Part shown: positions 55,701 through 64,000 of the stretch, piece by piece
Numbering within the stretch: the stretch's first letter is position 1
How the letters are laid out: the number at the start of each line of letters is the position of its first letter
Origin: Anodontia alba
Taxonomy: Eukaryota; Mollusca; Bivalvia; Lucinida; Lucinidae
Assembly: GCA_964016985.1 (NCBI GenBank)
Contig: OZ024826.1
Span: 39,969,070 to 40,033,069, forward strand
Reading direction: 5' to 3'
DNA length: 64,000 nucleotides
The notes under the pieces: model-generated
Seen by the model: only the letters and a program-made list of their open reading frames with translations
What the model was told of the DNA's origin: nothing
Database searches by the model: none
Translations under genes and position numbers: made by a program

Positions 55701-55709
55701 TTAAAAAGT

Positions 55710-56730
55710 AAACTGTAATACAAAACCGTGTAACATTTTGACACGAATGTTGGTTTATTTTGGGTCAACATGTCATTAAATCTGAGCTCATCATCAGCAT
55801 TAGAAAACAGAAGTGTGTTTACAGTTGTATATACATGTACTCTAGTAGCACATCAGGCTAAAAAGTCTTCGAACATGTGCAAAATGCACATTCAGATCAT
55901 ACTGCACATGCACAAAGTAATATCTGGGCCTTTACTCTCCATTCATACATTCTGTGGTATCCAGTGGTTTTGTTAGCAGACAGAGAAGGCCCTGATCAGA
56001 CTGCGCAGATGGGCAGGCTGATCTGGGCCTTCGCTGTCCATGTATGCCCAAAGACATGTTTTTGCATGACATTGCCCATGGGCACTTGGTTCTTGTCAAT
56101 ATACATGCACCTCCAAATATCTGAAGGCATTTTACACCTCCATTTAATATGGTTTTCTTCTATTGAAAAAAAAAAAAAAAAATCTAATAAAAAAGAAAAT
56201 GACTGTTTTTCATAAAAGTTAAAAGCAAGAAATGAAAAAATGAAAATGATATTTTTTTTTTTTTTTTTTTATAATGTGTATAACTACAAATCACTTAATC
56301 ATAACTACAGCAGAACACAGTCTGATTTTTTTTTTTTTTTTTTTTTTTTTGTATGTGTATTTTTCTGAGAAAATAAAGCTTCTCATCTGCCTGGGCTTAT
56401 TTTTTCTAATAAATAACAATCCAAGAAAAATAGATTGTGCTTTGCTTCAGTTTTTGGACATTTTTTTACGAAAAAATTCTGTCATTTAAAATAGAGGTCC
56501 AGGCGTCTGGCATCCCATGAGGTTTACCTTTTGGTTAACCTTTTTTCAAAGTGATATGTTACCTTTATTCTTCAGAGGAAAACCTGGGCGATAATGCCGT
56601 TAGACATTTTTTTTGTTTGATAGCACATTATGGGATAAAACGGAGGTATTATGTATCTTGGACTGTTGCCCTAAATACACATTGTTGCTGTTTGGGGTAT
56701 AACTTGCTGTAATCCCCAACTGTATTGCAT
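55710..56730. other. No gene recognised; hairpin and poly(T) tracts
   Basis: A hairpin with AAGGCCCTGATCAGACTGCG and CAGGCTGATCTGGGCCTTCG lies at 55984-56038. Long poly(A)/(T) tracts lie at 56166-56182, 56253-56270 and 56327-56350. Open frames here are assembled from these. Confidence 0.5.
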
Positions 56731-56737
56731 TTCTTAA

Positions 56738-56913
56738 CCCTTGTCCTGCTGAATAAATTAAGACGCCACGCCCATTTCTAGTTTTCAGCACATCAAATTA
56801 CCTGCTCCAGATTGTTGATACTTAATGGCAGACAGTGCATATCCAGATCAGTTGGCTTCTTCAGAAGCACTGTTTGCAAAGGCAGGACATATCCGGGCTC
56901 AGCTGGACAAGGG
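56738..56913 (-). mobile_element. piggyBac-type MITE (TTAA), copy 8
   Basis: Inverted copy with ends CCCTTGTCCTGCTGAA and TCAGCTGGACAAGGG; TTAA at 56734-56737 and 56914-56917. Most of one hairpin arm is deleted. Confidence 0.82.
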
Positions 56914-57119
56914 TTAAGAGTGTTCATATGCATAATTGACAAACCATACTCCATACACAGTTCCAGATAAATGATTTCTTTTGTCTGCTTTTTCAGCTGA
57001 AAAGCCCTGATATTTTTCTTACCTATTCAACCTAATTACCATACAATGCACTTAGGTTTTTCAAAATTACTGGAAAAATGTGTTAAAATATGTATCCACC
57101 TATACTAAGGGTACACTTA

Positions 57120-57435
57120 AAAAAAATCAGCAATAAAGCATACTTTGTAGGCACTCATTTGAATTGCATGTACAAGTGGATGCAATTCAAATGGGTACCC
57201 ACAACATATGCCTTTATAAAGAAGTAGACAAAAAGTACACTGGCTGTAATCTGAAGAATACAGAATTGCTTGACTGTACTGTGCACTTATATGGGGTATG
57301 TGCAGTAATTAGATTGAATACAGTGTTTCTCCATGAAAGTATATGTTGTGGGTACTCAGTAAAAGGGCCTCACTGAAGCCCTTCTAATGAGCACCCACTA
57401 CATATGTTTTATTTTTTTGTGGAGAAATAAGAAAA
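57120..57435. mobile_element. Two foldback MITE copies side by side
   Basis: The first (about 57130-57215) is a variant with GCACTCATTTGAATTGCATG and its inverse. The second (about 57310-57435) has GTTGTGGGTACTCAGTAAAA and TTCTAATGAGCACCCAC around GGGCCTCACTGAAGCCC. Both relate to the GTACTCATTAG family. Confidence 0.65.
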
Positions 57436-57589
57436 ATATTTTGTGGATACCCTCACTTATCTGCAGCTATGTCTATGCTTCCTATACTCTACTAAACCTA
57501 GGAAAAAGTTAGTGCCTCCTGTGTGGTATAAAATTATCCTACCAGATACTGTTTCTGTGGAAGAGGTACCTTATGGTCAAAATTACATA

Positions 57590-57947
57590 CAGTCAAACCT
57601 CAATGGCTCGAACACCTTCGGGACCATGGAAATTCGTTCGAGACATGGGTATTTGGAGCCACTGAGGGTAATCATGGCACCAGTTCAGAAAGCCAATAGT
57701 GATGATTTCGGGAAATCTTTTCGATTTTCTACACAATGATTGTATGTTGAGTGTACTCATTAGAATTGCCTCGATGAGGCAATTCTAATGAGTACACACA
57801 GCATACAATTTCATGATTAAACAAGAAAAAATCATTAACTATTTGTTTTCTTGTGATAATCGAAGAATTTTGTAGGGACTGAAAAAAAGAGTTAGAAACA
57901 TCCAAGGTAAACGAGCCATCCGTGTTCGAGCCATTGAGGTTATACTG
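57590..57947. mobile_element. TA-target MITE (CAGTCAAACCTCAATGG), copy 2
   Basis: Left CAGTCAAACCTCAATGGCTC and right GAGCCATTGAGGTTATACTG, flanked by TA (57588-57589, 57948-57949). The interior palindrome 57742-57808 (TACTCATTAGAATTGCCTCG and its inverse) is nearly perfect. Confidence 0.85.
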
Positions 57948-57959
57948 TATGTATATTTC

Positions 57960-58300
57960 TCAGAATAGGAATTTGAATGATGTGGTACAGTTTTGAATGA
58001 TTTATAGACAAAAATATATTGACGAAGTATTCCAATATTATTAATAACAGAGAGAAATTCCCCTGATGCTAACAGTGTACCTGGGGCTCAGAGTTAATTT
58101 GCACAATACATGTATAATACTTCCAGTTTAAGCTGAATGGATGCACTTCAAGGGAATAATGTTGACTTGAATGTAGTTGCTCTGTTCTCAAAGAGGGCTG
58201 ATTAAAAGAAAGGGAAAGCATATCCTTTCCTTTAAGAGTTGCCGCCCATTTAGGGATCCATGTACCATGGAAGGAGTCTATTCAGCTGAATCAGGCACCC
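57960..58300. other. No gene recognised
   Basis: AT-rich sequence without a domain-bearing frame or a clear element. Confidence 0.4.
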
Positions 58301-58309
58301 TTAGAAAGG

Positions 58310-58440
58310 GGAGGAAAATCTTTCAGCTAAGAGTGCTCTCTCTTTGAGGTGCATCTATACTCTTACATGGGAAGAAAATCTTTCAGCTAAGAGTGCTATC
58401 TCTGTTTGAGGTGCATCTATTCTCTTTAATGAAGTACTTG
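58310..58440 (+). repeat. ~65-bp direct duplication
   Basis: GGAAAATCTTTCAGCTAAGA and TTTGAGGTGCATCTAT occur twice in tandem. Confidence 0.85.
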
Positions 58441-58679
58441 TACTTATCTCAATGAGGCATAACATCTTGTTCATTGTAACAAATACATTTCTTGTTAAAT
58501 ACATGTACACACATTTCTGGTACTTTTAGTTTGACATGTTTTTAATGGATTCTTAATACCTGCATGTATATAAGATTTAACAGGGTGAAAAATAACATGT
58601 AAGTGTTCTTTTAACTATACATCAATTTCTTTAGCTCCTTTTAAGGGGAGCGGGTACACCTGCAATATAGGAGATAGAT

Positions 58680-58815
58680 CTGGCATAGACTTATGACATC
58701 CTTTCTCATTGGGGGCTTCTCTAAAAAGGAAAGAATTTATCTCCCAGAGGAGCATAGACTTATGACATCCTTTCTCATTGGGGGCTTCTCTAAGAGGAAA
58801 GAATTTGCTCCCAGA
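58680..58815 (+). repeat. ~66-bp direct duplication
   Basis: CATAGACTTATGACATCC plus TTTCTCATTGGGGGCTTC occurs twice in tandem. A short hairpin, TTTGCTCCCAGAGGGAGCAA, follows. Confidence 0.88.
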
Positions 58816-58989
58816 GGGAGCAAATTCTTTGCTTTTAGAGGCGCCCCCTCCTGTATGAAAAGTTTCATATACTAGAAAGACATTCTTTTTGTCTTGAAAA
58901 GTTGTCTCCCTTTGCAAATTTGCAGAGAAATATTTTAGATGTATCTTTTTACCTTAATTAGTTTATCAGTTGCATAATGTTAACTCAGT

Positions 58990-59190
58990 TGCATGTATTT
59001 ACCCTAAATATTTGGACACTCTAATTCCTTACCATATTTGTCCTAAAATTTGGAAAAATTTGTATATCAGAGATCTGCTGTGTGAGTATCAGAGTGTAGA
59101 CTCTGATCAGATGCAGTATTCTGGGTCAGCAGATCTGGTCTGTACTGTTTGATCAGGGTTATCTGTCCCAATACTTAGGGTAGCTGTGGA
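58990..59190. mobile_element. ACCCTAAG-type MITE, rearranged
   Basis: Starts GTATTTACCCTAAATATTTG and ends TGTCCCAATACTTAGGGTAG. The hairpin (AGAGTGTAGACTCTGATCAG) is diverged. Internal CTTACCATATTTGTCCTAAA places part of the right half at the left. A further partial copy with a GATGCCACAGAACATGGCAT hairpin lies at 59400-59540. Confidence 0.55.
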
Positions 59191-59957
59191 AATCTCTGCT
59201 TCTGGACATTAAGTAAGGTCTGTTTTGATATGTATTTGAATTTTCTTTTGTTTAATATTATTGTATATTTTTATTATGTTGAATGCCATACTTTTTTTGC
59301 CATAAATATTAACGATTGAACCAGACAAACTTGCTGCAAAAGGTAGCCTTTTGATCAGGGTCACTGCACAGCCAGCACTTGTTTAAACCCATCACCAGGT
59401 AGACAACAGATTTGTTAATATTTTAACCCATTGTTAAAAGCCTGGAGACCCCTAAAAGGGTGATTGGCAGTGATGGCCCAGATCAGATGCCACAGAACAT
59501 GGCATCTGATCAGGATCTCCACTGTTTGCAAATAGTTCAGCCATTTTTCTGTAGGAATATCTAAGTCATATTGCCATACATATCTAAAATCTAAAGTTGA
59601 ATCTTCCAATATATAGTGTGGGAGAAGTCATTGGTTAACCTGTCAGGCCTGCAGAAAAAAAGCGATACCTATACAGTATAGTGCCAGATATGAGTGCCAA
59701 AATGAGGCGTCTCATCAAACCCTACCTACACTGTTTGTAATTCTGGTGTAGATTTTGACTGACACCCCCATTTGCTGCAATGGATATGTCTATTTTCAGA
59801 GATGGAAATGTCCACTAATGAAACTTAAGGGTGAAAGGATTGAGATAAACTACAAAGAGATTTATAGCACCAGACAAGACACTTTCTTCATCCAAAACAT
59901 ACCGATATTTTTTTCTTATTTCTCCTCAAAAAAATATGTTATGAGACCCATGACATG

Positions 59958-60260
59958 CCTGCCTCGGTGGCTCAGTTGGATACGCCGTCCGACTGGAGAC
60001 CAGGAGGTCGCGTGTTCAACCCCGCCGAGGTCGGCAACATTCTTTCGTGGAGATTGATCATGAAATATTTTCTACGGTCATTCTCTCCCTTCCTCTGATT
60101 CAAGAAGGGCAGTTGTCAGTTTCTGGCGAAAGAATGTGCACAATACTGGTTAACCGCTTAGAGGACTAAGCCTGCCCAGTAAACGTGTGGTTAGGTAAAC
60201 TGACCGTGCTCGACATGACCCCATTGGGTTGACTGGGCCGTAAAACCTCAACACAAACAA
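59958..60260 (+). mobile_element. Full-length tRNA-derived SINE, perfect TSD
   Basis: Same family as 46837-47139 and nearly identical to it. A box GGTGGCTCAGTTGGATACG, B box GGTCGCGTGTTCAACCCC, 3' end AACACAAACAA. The 14-bp duplication AGACCCATGACATG flanks it (59944-59957 and 60261-60274). The insertion site lies in a MITE-like arm (CTTATTTCTCCTC before, TTTCATTCAGAAATAAG after). Confidence 0.9.
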
Positions 60261-60398
60261 AGACCCATGACATGTTTTCATTCAGAAATAAGAAAACTAC
60301 ATGTCTGGATACTCATCTTATCTGTGGTCACATGGGTTTTTGGGTCCAAATATTTACGGTAACAATTGTATTTTGTGATTGTAATATTTAGTTCTTAA

Positions 60399-60603
60399 CC
60401 CTTCTCCTGCTGAACCCGGATATACCCTGCCTTTACAAACAGTGCAGATCTAGATCAGTTGGCTTCTGAAGAAGCCAACTGATCTGGATCTGCACTGTTT
60501 GCCATTAAGTATGTAAATTAAAGCAACAACCCGGATCAAGTAATCCGATTGGCTGAATATTAGAAGTGGGCATATCATCTTAATTTATTCAGCAGGACAA
60601 TGG
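60399..60603 (+). mobile_element. piggyBac-type MITE (TTAA), copy 9
   Basis: CCCTTCTCCTGCTGAA and TTCAGCAGGACAATGG, with TTAA at 60395-60398 and 60604-60607; perfect hairpin. The right TTAA is also the left boundary of the next element. Confidence 0.85.
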
Positions 60604-60607
60604 TTAA

Positions 60608-60799
60608 AGTGCTAATCACAACTACAGCAGACAACTTTGATTTTTTTTTTAATTTTCAGAGAAAATAAGACTTGGCATTTCATGTGAATCATCTGCTCGG
60701 CAGATGATTCACATGAAATGCCAGGTTTTATTTCTGCTGAAAAAAATAAATAAAGATATAGAATGCCATCTGCTACAATTTTGCTTAGTGCTTTACTAT
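60608..60799. mobile_element. TTAA foldback MITE abutting copy 9
   Basis: Ends AGTGCTAATCACAACTACAG and TTTTGCTTAGTGCTTTACTA, with TTAA at 60604-60607 and 60800-60803. The core palindrome GGCATTTCATGTGAATCATC then TGCTCGGCAGATGATTC is near perfect. A partial related copy (left half) lies at about 60905-61005. Confidence 0.75.
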
Positions 60800-61099
60800 T
60801 TAAGTTATTTGGTAAATACTCACTTTTAAATTCAAAATAAAGGTTCATTTTTTAACTGGAAAATATTTATTATCACATCTTGTTTATCTCACCTGCTGCT
60901 TGTTCTTCAAGGGCTGGTCACAATTGTAGTCGACAAATTTTAATATCTTTTATTCTCTGAGAAAATAAAGCTTGATATTTCATGTGCATTATCAGGTAGA
61001 TGATATAAACCTTTACAAATTGATGGCAAATAATTCTAATGAAATGTGAATCTATACTGGATGTGCCTTGTCCTTCTGTCATTCCTTCCTTACGTCCAT

Positions 61100-61870
61100 C
61101 ATTCCGTCCATCCTCATCAGATACACACTTTTCTCAAGAACTGTAAGAGTTACAAAGTTGAAACTTGGTACACACATACTCAGTGGGTTGCTGTATCATG
61201 TATATTGGAATCAGGGGCAAGGGCCTATAACTCTTGGAGGTACATCCCTTCATATGTTTTACAATTGACCATTTATAAAAAAAAATTTCGTTACAGATTT
61301 CTCAGGAACTTATAATGAAAGCTGTTAAGTTGAAACTTGATATACAAATGGACAAATGGCTGATGTATGGTGTAAACCAGAATCAGGGCCAAGGGCCTAT
61401 ATCTTAGAGTCACATCCCTTGATAGGTTTTACTATTTGCCATTAATGAAACTTTTTTTTCACTTTTCTCAAGAAATGTAAGGCTTACAAATTTGAAACCT
61501 GGTACACACATGGACAGTGGGTTAATGTACATGTATTGTGTATACCGGAATCAGTGTCAAGGGCCCATAACTTTTGAAGTTAAATCCTGTGATAGGTTTT
61601 ACAATTTTCCTTAAAAGAAAAATTGATAGGTTTTACAATTTGCCATCAATGAAAAATTTTTGTTATATAGATTTCTCAGAACTATGAATTTAGCTGTAAA
61701 GTTGAAACTTGGTACACACATGGACGGTGAGCTGAAGTATCATGTATACCAGAATCAGAGCTCAGGGCCGATAGCTCGTATAGTTACGTCCCTTGATAGG
61801 TTTTTTTTCAATTTGCCATTAATTGAAAAATTTTTGTCACTCTTTTCTCAAGAAATATTAGAATATAATT
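61100..61870 (+). repeat. ~170-200-bp tandem repeat, four to five units
   Basis: Units share TTTCTCAAGAACTGTAAG, AAGTTGAAACTTGGTACACA, a CATGTATATTGGAATCAGGG segment, AAGGGCCTATAACT and TTGATAGGTTTTACAATTTG. They start near 61128, 61300, 61465, 61668 and 61845. Non-coding; the frames overlapping it are fortuitous. Confidence 0.8.
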
Positions 61871-62194
61871 GTTATTGTCTCCTTAGGACATCTGTGAAAT
61901 TTTGCTTAACCTGCAGAGCATTAAAAGAATTACAGGTAACTACACAATTCTGACCTGGAGCAGAACTGAAATTTTCTGGGCTGACTGGGGTATCTACTCA
62001 TCCAGAATATGGATGATTTTCTTCAGTATACCTGTTTAATTGTATTACCTTTTCATTCTCAGAATAACTTTGCCAGTGGTTAACTGAAGCAACTAGCTTG
62101 TGGGTGTAATTATCAGTAATGTGACAGTCTGTCAAAATGGATAATGTGTCATATTGTGCTTGAGGTGTATTTCTGTACTGATAATTGATTTTAA

Positions 62195-62409
62195 CCCTTG
62201 TCCTGCTGAATCCGGATACACCCTGCATTTGCAAACAGTGGAGATCCAGATCACTTGGCTTCTGAGAAGCCATCAGAAGCCAACTGATCTGGATTTGCAC
62301 TGTTTGCCATTCAGTTTGTGAATTTATATCAACAATCTTGATCAAGTACTCTGATCGGCTGAAAATGAGAAGTAGGCGTGGCATCTTAATTTATTCAGCA
62401 GGAAAAGGG
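62195..62409 (+). mobile_element. piggyBac-type MITE (TTAA), copy 10
   Basis: CCCTTGTCCTGCTGAA and TTCAGCAGGAAAAGGG; TTAA at 62191-62194 and 62410-62413. The hairpin centre carries a short extra duplication (GAGAAGCCATCAGAAGCC). Confidence 0.85.
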
Positions 62410-62419
62410 TTAAAAGAGA

Positions 62420-63000
62420 CTGGTTAGAAATTGGCAGGTTAGATTTATTACATCTGCCAAATCATAGTGGAAGGTTATTACGTTACTTATTCTACATTCA
62501 TAGTCCTAAAATTTCAAACACTTTATTCCATAGATTTTTGGTCTAAAATTTTGCTTTTTTTACACAGTTGTTTCTTAAAATACTTGGTGGAATGGCAAAC
62601 AGTGGAGACCCTGATCAGACTGACCCTTGATTAACTACTTAAAGGACTAAGCCTGCATAAGAAAATTGTAAGATGACTGATTAACAGTGTTGATTGGGCC
62701 ATAAAACTTTTACTCAAAAGGAATCTGCTCAAATCAAATTCCTTTAAGAGTAGACCACTTTTCAAAAGGGAGGCAAAACATTTTGTTATTGATAAAATCT
62801 TTTTTCTCCTTCTTTCAAAGGCTTTTAATCCTGATCATCGTAAAAGTTATTGATTTGTCCAAAATCTAATTTAGTTTTAAGAAAATTTAAAATGAACTCA
62901 TTCAAGCAATTATAATATGTATATGCCCAGTCTGTAAAGGCACCACCCTTGGTTGACTTTGAACTGAAAAAGCATGCTCAGACGGATAAGAATAAATTTT
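62420..63000. other. No gene recognised
   Basis: Contains a lone hairpin arm (GCAAACAGTGGAGACCCTGA at 62594-62613) and a short decayed SINE-3'-like piece (AGGACTAAGCCTGCATAAG). No domain-bearing frame. Confidence 0.45.
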
Positions 63001-63009
63001 ACTCTTAGC

Positions 63010-63210
63010 ACACTATAGGCAAATTCAGCAGACAACAAATTGATGATGTTTTTTTCTTAGTTTTCCCATAAAATAGGATCAGACATTTCATGCAAATTGT
63101 CTCCTATGGAGACAATTTGCATGAAATGTCAAATCCTGGTTTATGTGAAAATAAAGAAAAATATTTCAAAATGCCAACTGCTGAAAGTCTGGCCTAGCAG
63201 GTCAATTGAT
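63010..63210. mobile_element. TTAA foldback MITE (ATTTCATGCAAATTG core)
   Basis: A perfect core: ACATTTCATGCAAATTGTCT then CCTATGGAGACA and the inverse. The left CTTAGCACACTATAGGC and right GGCCTAGCAGGTCAATTGA ends are decayed. Confidence 0.72.
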
Positions 63211-63449
63211 TTGAATGGCTTGTTTATAAATATGCCAAATCTTTTCAATCATGGTCTTTCATATCAATTAATATACTCAATCATAACAGCATTAGCATTT
63301 GAGAAAATAGTGGCAGCATTTGAAAATGTAACCTCGGCTGTGCATCCATACTCAAGTATCCAAAGGTACACTTTCTCCTGTTGCAACTCAAATAAGTGGT
63401 ATATATTGTACACTTCTTTCCCCAAAATGTACCTGAGCCATGCTCTTAG

Positions 63450-63640
63450 AAAAGGGACTGTTAACCCTAAAGCAAACAGTATAGGTCCAGATCAGATGTT
63501 GCAGAATGCAGCATCTGATCAGGCTCTACACTGTTAATCTTTCATCCAACATTTTTTATGACATATCTGCTGGTAGTAAAAAAGGGCTTGTTCCAAATTT
63601 TTCAGGAAAGTATTGTGAGGACTGGTAAAGAGTATCTTTG
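63450..63640 (+). mobile_element. ACCCTAAG-type MITE, partial
   Basis: The hairpin AGTATAGGTCCAGATCAGAT with centre GTTGCAGAATGCAGC, and the right half with TGACATATCTGCTGG. The left terminus is lost. Confidence 0.6.
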
Positions 63641-63671
63641 AGGTTGTTTTGGCTTTTCTCAACCATTTTCT

Positions 63672-63676
<5 letters not shown>

Positions 63677-63731
<55 letters not shown>

Positions 63732-63740
63732 CAACACTGT

Positions 63741-63792
<52 letters not shown>
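63677..63792. repeat. Duplicated (TA)n microsatellite
   Basis: Two TA runs of about 50 bp separated by ACAACACTGTGAC, which is repeated after the second run, so the microsatellite plus its spacer was duplicated. Confidence 0.92.
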
Positions 63793-63793
<1 letters not shown>

Positions 63794-63824
63794 CAACACT
63801 GTGACATCATGGCTTAATCACATT

Positions 63825-64000
63825 CTTTACCACTCTCTGGACTAATTCAGCAGACAACAAATTGGAGATAGTTCTCTTATTTTTTTTTCAGAAAACAGGA
63901 TTTGACATTTCATGCAAATTGTCTTCACAAATTGGTGATATTTTTTCTCAGAAAACAGGATTTGACTTTTAATGCAAATTGTCTCTCTCCATTGGAGACA
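63825..64000. mobile_element. TTAA foldback MITE, cut by window end
   Basis: CACTCTCTGGACTAATTCAG begins the left end. The core GGATTTGACATTTCATGC appears twice (63898 and 63959), so part of the left arm is duplicated. The right half lies outside the window. Confidence 0.65.

Noticed and set aside
55877..56215. 112-codon frame with an attractive mixed composition
   Set aside because: It reads through a CTGATC-type hairpin and a poly(A) tract; no domain and no homologous frame at other copies of the hairpin.
39535..63210. Repeated palindromes that could suggest a CRISPR array
   Set aside because: Spacing is irregular, copies have transposon-type ends and target duplications, and the DNA is eukaryotic.
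63097..63537. 146-codon frame
   Set aside because: It begins inside a foldback MITE and ends inside another; the middle has no recognisable domain.

Overview
This is eukaryotic, AT-rich, repeat-dominated DNA. The only intact protein-coding gene I can support is an egghead/BRE-3-type glycolipid mannosyltransferase at 43071-44486. The mix of short palindromic DNA transposons, tRNA-derived SINEs and reverse-transcriptase relics resembles bivalve mollusc genomes. That assignment is an inference from repeat style, not proven here.

Region 1 (1-15440) is a composite satellite. Three modules alternate in a higher-order repeat of about 2.0-2.7 kb: (H) degenerate CCTAAA-like hexamer arrays resembling decayed telomere repeats; (S) a tandem monomer of about 130-145 bp; (M) a block of about 0.9 kb carrying a (CT)n microsatellite and an A-rich tract. 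A 5'-truncated SINE with a target-site duplication sits in it.

Region 2 (15446-18390) is a damaged reverse-transcriptase element (copy A, minus strand) holding an internal 200-bp palindrome. On its far side a short piece of the same satellite resumes in the opposite orientation.

Region 3 (18.4-26.0 kb) holds SINE heads, several TIR/foldback MITEs and a tandem array of about 155-bp monomers that appears to derive from one arm of a MITE; a pogo/Tigger-like MITE is inserted in that array.

Region 4 (26.0-35.7 kb) is the most striking part. Copies B and C of the same RT element form the outer arms of a nearly identical inverted repeat of about 2 x 2.5 kb around a 1-kb loop. A second, related RT element (D) supplies the inner arms and the loop. 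Copy C is followed by GGGACGG-type repeats and by a relic of a fourth copy (E), which is split by a 1.8-kb element with CCCAGATAGCA termini.

Region 5 (35.7-64 kb) holds the egghead gene, a LINE fragment split by a small insertion, two full-length SINEs with perfect target-site duplications, ten copies of a piggyBac-type (TTAA) MITE, and many other foldback elements. Several families with unrelated termini share the same central hairpin sequence, which is the pattern here I would most like to see followed up.

No cellular operon-like organisation exists. The RT relics, MITEs and SINEs are all non-autonomous or broken, so their mobility would depend on enzymes encoded elsewhere.
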